Source: Lachnospiraceae bacterium
Lineage (GTDB): Bacteria; Bacillota_A; Clostridia; Lachnospirales; Lachnospiraceae
NCBI GenBank assembly: GCA_009774465.1
Contig: VSNT01000037.1
Coordinates: 1-27,970 of the forward strand
Direction: 5' to 3'
Length of the DNA: 27,970 nucleotides
The notes beneath the pieces were generated by a model. It was given only the letters and a program-made list of their open reading frames with translations. It did not search any database and was not told the origin of the DNA. This document shows, piece by piece, positions 22,633 through 27,970 of the stretch. The first letter of the stretch is position 1, and each line of letters starts with the position of its first letter. Both the position numbers and the translations under genes were made by a program.

Positions 22633-23316
22633 ATGAACTTATTAGAGGTCAATAATATTTGTAAGACCTATGGCAGTGGAGAGACCGCTGTGAAAGCATT
22701 GAAAAATGTCAGTTTTTCCGTTCCTAAAGGTGAGTATGTAGCGATTGTAGGGGAATCTGGCTCTGGAAAAAGTACACTCCTTAATATAATTGGCGCGTTG
22801 GATGCGCCAACGTCGGGCAGGATAATGATTGATGGAAAGGATATTTTTTCCATGAATGACAGAAAGCTTACTGTGTTCCGGCGTAGAAATATTGGATTTA
22901 TCTTTCAGGCATTTAATCTTGTACCGGAGCTTACTGTGGAGCAGAATATTATTTTTCCCATGCTGTTGGATTATCAGAAACCTGACAGGGAATATCTGGA
23001 AGAACTGCTTACTGTTTTGAATTTACAGGAGCGCAGAAATCACCTGCCAGGCCAGTTGTCCGGCGGTCAACAACAGAGAGCAGCGATTGGACGGGCGCTT
23101 ATTACCAGACCATCACTGATACTTGCAGATGAACCCACAGGAAATTTGGATACATGAAACAGCAGTGAGGTTATTTTATTGCTGAAAGAGGCATCCAAAA
23201 AATACGAGCAGACGATTATCATGATTACTCACAATCGCAGTATTGCACAGACTGCAGATCGTGTATTACAGGTATCGGATGGCGTTCTGACCGATTTGGG
23301 GAGGTGCAGGGAATGA
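22633..23316 (+). pseudogene. ABC transporter ATP-binding subunit interrupted by an in-frame TGA
   Basis: The frame from 22633 to 23316 encodes a normal-length (227-residue) MacB/LolD-type ATPase but has TGA at 23155-23157. Before it are Walker A GESGSGKST, the Q-loop FQAFNLVPELT, signature LSGGQQQRAAIGRAL, and Walker B plus D-loop ILADEPTGNLDT. After it the same frame continues with family-true sequence: NSSEVILLLKEASKKYEQTIIMITHNRSIAQTADRVL, including the H-loop His. Only one codon is disrupted. The upstream part alone (174 residues) would lack the H-loop and should be inactive. A nonsense mutation (for example AGA to TGA), a sequencing error or UGA recoding are the options. The frame's end overlaps the permease start in an ATGA. 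GAAAGAGGTG precedes the ATG. Confidence 0.88.
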
Positions 23317-25643
23317 GAAGCTACCTTGGTCTTATACCTGTTTCTGCAAGGGTGCGGAAACGTCAGAATCGTATGACAATATTATGTATTATTATTTCTG
23401 TTCTGTTAGTGACAACGATTTTCAGTGTATCTGACATGTTTATTAGAACGCAAAGCAGCAAATTGCTGGAAAAGCATGGAAGCTGGCATATTAAGCTGGA
23501 AAATACTTCAAAAGAAGTGGCAGAAAAAATTGCCGGGCGTTCTGATGTTCTGGTAACAGGATGGTCGGAAGCATTTAATTCTGATGCAGATCAGCCATTT
23601 TATGTGGGAGAGAAAAAAGCTGCTTTATATGGCACTGATTACAATTATATGACGCAGCTTGTCAATGCAATTGATGAAGGACATTTTCCGGAGAATGATG
23701 AGGAGGCTGTTCTCAGCTCTAATGCAAAACTTGCACTTAATGTGCAGATTGGAGATTGTGTGACCATTAAGACTCCGGCAGGAGATGTTGACCTTACGAT
23801 ATCTGGCTTTGGAACAGATGATAGAGATAGTTATCAGGGGCAGACATATTTAATTGCTGTGTATATGACGCAGAAAGCTTTTGATGCCCTTATGGAGCAA
23901 AATGGAGTTTTGAGCAGTCCGTTTTTTTATGTTCGGTTTCAAAATGGAGCTAAGGCATCCAAGGCAATTACGGAACTACAGCAGCAGTATGAACTGCCAG
24001 ATGAAAATATTTCTGAAAATACAGCTGTTATGGGACTGGCAGGACAAAGCAGTAATGAATCCGTAAAAAATTTTTATGGAATGGCTGCCATGTTGTTTGT
24101 TTTAGTTTTGCTGGCAGGAGTTTTAATGATTTCCGGAAGTATGAACAGTAATGTGGCTCAGCGGACAAAATTTTTTGGCATGATGCGCTGTATTGGTGCA
24201 AGTCGTAAACAAATCATTCGATATGTGCGATTGGAAGCGCTTAATTGGTGCAAAGCAGCTGTGCCTGTTGGAATAATTGCCGGAATTGCTGGCAGTTGGG
24301 GAATATGTGCAATGCTGCATTATGGTATTGGTGGTGAATTTATTACCATGCCTGTATTTGCATTAAGTCCCGTGGGATTGTTTAGTGGTGCATTAGTTGG
24401 AATTATAACTGTTTTACTGGCAGCCCAGTCACCGGCGAAACGTGCATCTAAGGTTTCTCCGATGGCGGCGGTTTCCGGTAACAGTGAAAGTGTACATTTA
24501 CAGCGGCATACGTTAAAATTAAATTTGTGCAAAGCCGAAAGCATTCTGGGTATTTATCATGCTGTAATTTCCAGGAAAAACTGGTTTTTAATGACAGCCA
24601 GTTTTTCACTTAGTATTATTTTGCTTTTTTGTTTTTCAGTGGGATTGAACTTTGTACGTAATTTAATACCTTCTTTGCGTTCCTGGCAGCCGGATATTGT
24701 ACTTAACGGATATGCGAACGAATGTGTACTGAGTCAAAGTCTGAATGAAACGATAGGTTCCATAGCAGGGGTGGAATGGACCTTTGGGTGTGCATATATG
24801 GGGAATGTTCCGGCAGCCTCTTCACAGAAAGAAATAAATCATGTAAATTTAGTATCATATAGTGACACTCTGCTGGATGAAGCAGGGGACAGCGTGGTTT
24901 ATGGAGATTTGTCAGAAATCTATGGAGACAGCGGTCAGGTTATGACAGTTCTTAATAAGGATAATCCACTTAAGGTTGGAGATACTGTTCAAATTGGAGG
25001 AAAAGAAGTTGAAATTACCTGTGCGGTGTCCGCTGGTGTATTTCCAAGTGAGTACAGTGTGATATGTTCTGAGAAAACATTTGAAAGAATAACCGGGGAG
25101 CAGAATTACAGTATGATTGGCATACAGCTGAATGAAGAAGCGGATGAAGATACTGTGAAGCAAATAAATAATCTTGTCCCCAATCATGTGATTTTTGATG
25201 ATTTACGTGAGACCAATAAGCAGGATCAGGCAACGTATTTTGCTTCGGTATTTGTGGTATACAGCTTTTTAACCATTATTGCCATGATTACAATATTCAA
25301 TATTATCAACAGTATTTCCATGAGCGTATCGGCAAGGATAAAACAGTATGGAGCAATGCGGGCAGTCGGCATGGACAGCAGGCAGCTTAAAAAAATGATT
25401 GCCACAGAATCCGGTACTTATGCAATTTCCGGATTAATTGTGGGCTGTGGGATTGGAATACCGCTTAGCAGGACTTTGTATGATCGGCTGATTACCCACT
25501 ATTTTGGCGTTACATGGCATTTACCGGTTATTTTAATTGGCATAATATTCTTTTTTGTATTTATTTCTTCTGTTGCAGCGGTTTATGCTCCGGCAAAACG
25601 TATCTGCAGCATGTCAATCACTGAAACGATAAATGAGTTATGA
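23313..25643 (+). CDS. FtsX-like ABC transporter permease
   Basis: About 776 residues in two similar halves. Each half has one helix, an extracytoplasmic domain of roughly 200 residues and three further helices (near the start, 250-385, near 430 and 650-770). Each has the FtsX coupling pattern: KFFGMMRCIGASRKQIIRYV in the first half and KQYGAMRAVGMDSRQLKKMI in the second. This is the MacB/LolE-like duplicated layout, not the BceB layout with one large loop. Such systems export peptides or lipoproteins or resist antimicrobial peptides. The ATG at 23313 forms an ATGA overlap with the ATPase frame. The frame is intact, although its partner ATPase is interrupted. Confidence 0.9.
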   Translation: MRSYLGLIPVSARVRKRQNRMTILCIIISVLLVTTIFSVSDMFIRTQSSKLLEKHGSWHIKLENTSKEVAEKIAGRSDVLVTGWSEAFNSDADQPFYVGEKKAALYGTDYNYMTQLVNAIDEGHFPENDEEAVLSSNAKLALNVQIGDCVTIKTPAGDVDLTISGFGTDDRDSYQGQTYLIAVYMTQKAFDALMEQNGVLSSPFFYVRFQNGAKASKAITELQQQYELPDENISENTAVMGLAGQSSNESVKNFYGMAAMLFVLVLLAGVLMISGSMNSNVAQRTKFFGMMRCIGASRKQIIRYVRLEALNWCKAAVPVGIIAGIAGSWGICAMLHYGIGGEFITMPVFALSPVGLFSGALVGIITVLLAAQSPAKRASKVSPMAAVSGNSESVHLQRHTLKLNLCKAESILGIYHAVISRKNWFLMTASFSLSIILLFCFSVGLNFVRNLIPSLRSWQPDIVLNGYANECVLSQSLNETIGSIAGVEWTFGCAYMGNVPAASSQKEINHVNLVSYSDTLLDEAGDSVVYGDLSEIYGDSGQVMTVLNKDNPLKVGDTVQIGGKEVEITCAVSAGVFPSEYSVICSEKTFERITGEQNYSMIGIQLNEEADEDTVKQINNLVPNHVIFDDLRETNKQDQATYFASVFVVYSFLTIIAMITIFNIINSISMSVSARIKQYGAMRAVGMDSRQLKKMIATESGTYAISGLIVGCGIGIPLSRTLYDRLITHYFGVTWHLPVILIGIIFFFVFISSVAAVYAPAKRICSMSITETINEL

Positions 25644-25673
25644 TGTTATTTTAAGATAATTTACTATGCGCGC

Positions 25674-25702
25674 TTGTTTATTCCCCGGCCATATGGTATG
25701 AT
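25674..25702 (+). promoter_or_regulatory. Hemerythrin gene promoter
   Basis: TTGTTT (25674-25679), 17 bp, TATGAT (25697-25702), with an extended TGG before the -10. Transcription should start about 35 nt before the ATG. Confidence 0.7.
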
Positions 25703-25743
25703 TATAGCGATCAATCAGAGGATTGTGAAGGAGGATTTTTGAT

Positions 25744-26157
25744 ATGTATGAGATGAAAGATGAATACCTGACCGGTATTGAGTTCATTGATAATGAACAC
25801 ACAAGGCTGTTTGAAATAGCGGAGGAAACTTACCAGTTAAAGAACGCAGAATTTATTCCGGATAAATATGACCAGATTAATGATCTGTTAAATGAATTGA
25901 AGGAATACACAATCATGCATTTTTCCCATGAGGAAGAGTATATGCAGTCTATCGGGTACAAGAAGCTGTTTACCCAGAAGACGCAGCATCAGGCCTTTAT
26001 CAACTGGTTAGAAGAACATGAGCTGGAAGGCGTTGACGAGGAATATGAAGATCAGGACGCTGTGATTGATAATATTTTAAAATATTTGACAGACTGGCTG
26101 GTAAATCACATTCTTTATACGGATAAGCAGATCCCTGCATCGGAAAGCAATTCATAA
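25744..26157 (+). CDS. Bacteriohemerythrin-like protein
   Basis: A 137-residue four-helix bundle protein of the hemerythrin family, which binds O2 or NO at a di-iron site. Ligand candidates are His19 (IDNEH), His59 and Glu63 (HFSHEEE), His82 (QKTQHQAF), His122 and Asp127 (NHILYTDKQ). The family normally has His-x3-His in the third helix; here the first of that pair is Gln78, so one canonical iron ligand seems replaced, unless the nearby His62 compensates. AAGGAGG precedes the ATG. In anaerobes such proteins are thought to scavenge oxygen or sense it. Monocistronic, with its own promoter and terminator. Confidence 0.92.
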   Translation: MYEMKDEYLTGIEFIDNEHTRLFEIAEETYQLKNAEFIPDKYDQINDLLNELKEYTIMHFSHEEEYMQSIGYKKLFTQKTQHQAFINWLEEHELEGVDEEYEDQDAVIDNILKYLTDWLVNHILYTDKQIPASESNS

Positions 26158-26158
26158 T

Positions 26159-27043
26159 CTACATAAAGAGCTGTAAAAATGAACAGGAGGACAGAACTTC
26201 TCTGGCAACATAGAGGGTTCTGTCTTTTTTTACGGAAATATTCCATTTCACCAGTGTAAGCATTTGATTTTCAATTTCCAGACAGGTAATATTGTAGGGA
26301 TGCACACAACTCCCCGTATTGATATAAAACAAATCTTCCGTATTAAGGCGGGGGCGGTGGGTGTGGCCGGTAATCAAATGCAGGTTTTTTGCTTTTGCAT
26401 AATTGTCAAGGCGCTGTTCGACTTTGTCCTTGCGCACGTAATTTTTGGCAGCATTGGTAGGATCTAAAACGCCAAAATGCTCCAGAGGCTTCCACAGATA
26501 CCTGACAAGAAAACGGGCAAGCTTCCAGCAGGTAGAGTTTAAAAAGTCAGCCTGATGGCCATGAGTAAGAAAAAGCCGGGAACTGTCATAAGGAGATTCT
26601 AAAATGATTCCTTCGTAAAAGGTAAGATCTGGAAAAAGAGGCTGCGTACATAGGGTGTTGGTACAATAATAGGAAGAGTACATGTTTTTTCCATAGCCCC
26701 GCTTTTTCTTTACCATATCATGGTTTCCGTAGATCATATAAAGTCTGTTTTTTTGATAAAAACAGGACAGAAGATGGAAGGTATTGTTGTGAATATCTAT
26801 GATCTGGCGCATATTTCTGTTTTCCCACAGCTCATCCCCATCTCCCAGCTCAATATAAGTGAAGCCGCGCTCATAATAATGGGCAAGGGCGGTAAAGTAT
26901 AGATTTTCATTTTTTAAAAAATTATCGTTGGCGTTTCCGCTGCCCCTGTGGCAGTCGCTGATAATCACATAGCGGGAGCCTTTATGCAGCGGCAGTACAG
27001 GGGCATTGTCAAAAGCATGGGAGATACGGGATTCATAGCTCAT
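26159..27043 (-). CDS. Calcineurin-like metallophosphoesterase
   Basis: A 294-residue two-metal phosphoesterase. The motifs in order are SDCHRG (Asp and His), ELGDGDELWE, YGNHD, THGHQAD and TGHTHRPRL, which is the complete metal-binding set. The layout resembles LpxH/UDP-diacylglucosamine hydrolase-type members, but no lipid A pathway is expected in this kind of cell, so the substrate is unknown. It has no signal or membrane helix. Its start lies 15 nt after the upstream DUF4474-like gene and its ribosome site GAGAGGAG overlaps that gene's end, so they form an operon. The last 20 residues are encoded through the hemerythrin terminator hairpin, and the stop is 1 bp from the hemerythrin stop. 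Confidence 0.9.
   Translation of the reverse strand: MSYESRISHAFDNAPVLPLHKGSRYVIISDCHRGSGNANDNFLKNENLYFTALAHYYERGFTYIELGDGDELWENRNMRQIIDIHNNTFHLLSCFYQKNRLYMIYGNHDMVKKKRGYGKNMYSSYYCTNTLCTQPLFPDLTFYEGIILESPYDSSRLFLTHGHQADFLNSTCWKLARFLVRYLWKPLEHFGVLDPTNAAKNYVRKDKVEQRLDNYAKAKNLHLITGHTHRPRLNTEDLFYINTGSCVHPYNITCLEIENQMLTLVKWNISVKKDRTLYVAREVLSSCSFLQLFM
26190..26230 (+). terminator. Rho-independent terminator of the hemerythrin gene
   Basis: GACAGAAC (26190-26197) and CTCT pair with AGAG and GTTCTGTC (26217-26224) around an 8-nt loop, followed by a T-tract. It works only on the + strand; the - strand has no U-tract after it. It lies inside the coding end of the metallophosphoesterase. Confidence 0.9.
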
Positions 27044-27058
27044 GGGATAAGCTCCTCT

Positions 27059-27952
27059 CTAATGGCACATATATTTTTTACGACATTTACGCAGGCGAAG
27101 CATTTTTCTAAAAGCAAATGGAAGTAGATAATACAAATACAGCATCCGGTCCATAGTAAGGGTAAAGTAACGTGTGATAAAGAGAAAGATTTTACAGAAA
27201 ATCCGATTCCAAAACTGTGCCCAGGCGCGGACAATGCGTTGCCATAAGCTATAAGGACGTCTGATACATCCGCCGAAAGGAAAAGTAACCTTATGGCCGC
27301 ATATTTGAATACATTCTTCAGGCAGACCGGTTTTTCGGAGGGCATTCAGAAAATGATGCATCATATCACAATCCGTAAAGCAGATAGAAACATTGAGGAA
27401 AAGCTGGGAGGGCTTTGAGAACTGTCCCATACAAAATGCGGTCAGCCACCAGGTCTTTTTTGCAACTCTGGCAAGGAGATCGTTTTCTTTTGATAAAGTC
27501 ATGGAGACAGGCAGCATGTCATGGTCATCCACAGCCTGAAAGTGTGCGGTTGGCAGTTCTTTTTCAGAAAGAATATGATCTGCGTAGTAAATACCCACTT
27601 CGGAACCGGTGTTGATACCATATTGCCCCTTCCAGACTTCAATCAGCCAGGTTTTTTCATCATAATCGAAATAGATGGGCAGATAATCAAACACCATGTT
27701 AAAGTATGGGGCTGAACGGTCAAAAAGGGCTGTATAGCCGGCACTTCTCTGCCATGCATCATTTCGGGAAGATATGATATCCTGAGAGGGGTTGTAACAA
27801 TATCCGAATGGTTCCAGGAGAGAGTTGAAAAGCTCACATTTATCAGAACATGACATGGAGCAGACTTTTTTTATTGCCCAGCGTCTGCGGCAGGTGGAAG
27901 ATACAATGAGAAATAACAGTAGAAATAGTATTATAATAATCGAGAAGTACAT
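27059..27952 (-). CDS. DUF4474-like membrane-anchored protein
   Basis: A 297-residue protein. An N-terminal hydrophobic helix (residues about 2-18) precedes a DUF4474-like domain: LEPFGYCYNPSQDIISSRNDAWQRSAGYTALFDRSAPYFNMVFDYLPIYFDYDEKTWLIEVWKGQYGINTGSEVGIYYAD, with the typical EFWKGQYGI-type core. The C-terminal 60 residues are very basic and aromatic (RRPYSLWQRIVRAWAQFWNRI, FRKMLRLRKCRKKYMCH) and contain a probable second membrane-associated stretch. The family is common in clostridia and its function is unknown. It is the first gene of a two-gene - strand operon with the metallophosphoesterase. AAGGA lies upstream of the ATG, near the window end. Confidence 0.85.
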   Translation of the reverse strand: MYFSIIIILFLLLFLIVSSTCRRRWAIKKVCSMSCSDKCELFNSLLEPFGYCYNPSQDIISSRNDAWQRSAGYTALFDRSAPYFNMVFDYLPIYFDYDEKTWLIEVWKGQYGINTGSEVGIYYADHILSEKELPTAHFQAVDDHDMLPVSMTLSKENDLLARVAKKTWWLTAFCMGQFSKPSQLFLNVSICFTDCDMMHHFLNALRKTGLPEECIQICGHKVTFPFGGCIRRPYSLWQRIVRAWAQFWNRIFCKIFLFITRYFTLTMDRMLYLYYLLPFAFRKMLRLRKCRKKYMCH

Positions 27953-27970
27953 AAAAAATAAATCCTTGTG

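Noticed and set aside
23155..23184. Selenocysteine insertion at the TGA of the ABC ATPase
   Set aside because: No selenoprotein of this family is known, and the hairpin is short and placed by chance sequence; kept only as a minor option in the findings.

Overview
The window looks like chromosomal DNA from a low-to-mid GC, Gram-positive anaerobe of the Lachnospiraceae type (Clostridia). The evidence is A-rich Shine-Dalgarno leaders, a single-membrane gene repertoire, and several families I recognise mainly from that group (DUF6033-like, DUF5688-like, DUF4474-like). I recognised these by eye and ran no search.

Layout. (1) 90-5795: a tight + strand operon with a MATE transporter fused to a degenerate HATPase domain, a GH3-type adenylating enzyme, a membrane sensor/PP2C phosphatase, an RsbW-like kinase and a STAS antagonist. 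It is a complete partner-switching module with no sigma factor next to it. (2) 5844-8279: DAHP synthase (- strand) and histidyl-tRNA synthetase (+) read from face-to-face promoters. (3) 8370-11650: four poorly characterised genes (DUF6033-like, a lipoprotein and two small conserved proteins); the first has a sigma-D-like motif upstream. (4) 11747-15000: a housekeeping run of yqeG, aroE, aroK, aroQ and efp. A 200-nt chain of perfect hairpins lies between aroK and aroQ. (5) 15101-20617: a DUF5688-like protein, tRNA-Arg(CCG) enclosed by a 13-bp inverted repeat, a membrane SH3 protein, a Gfo/Idh/MocA oxidoreductase, a small helical protein and NADP-type glutamate dehydrogenase. (6) 20790-25643: a two-component system followed by an ABC exporter. 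The ATPase gene carries an in-frame TGA. (7) 25744-27952: a hemerythrin-like protein, then a metallophosphoesterase and a DUF4474-like protein on the - strand.

How they work together. The aro genes cover DAHP synthase, dehydroquinase, shikimate dehydrogenase and shikimate kinase; aroB, aroA and aroC are not here. The response regulator and kinase probably control the exporter, since two TACA/TGTA dyads sit just before it. The partner-switching operon probably links an external signal to the GH3 enzyme and MATE pump. The strongest candidates for something undescribed are that operon, the aroK-aroQ hairpin chain, the tRNA-enclosing stem and the TGA-interrupted ATPase.
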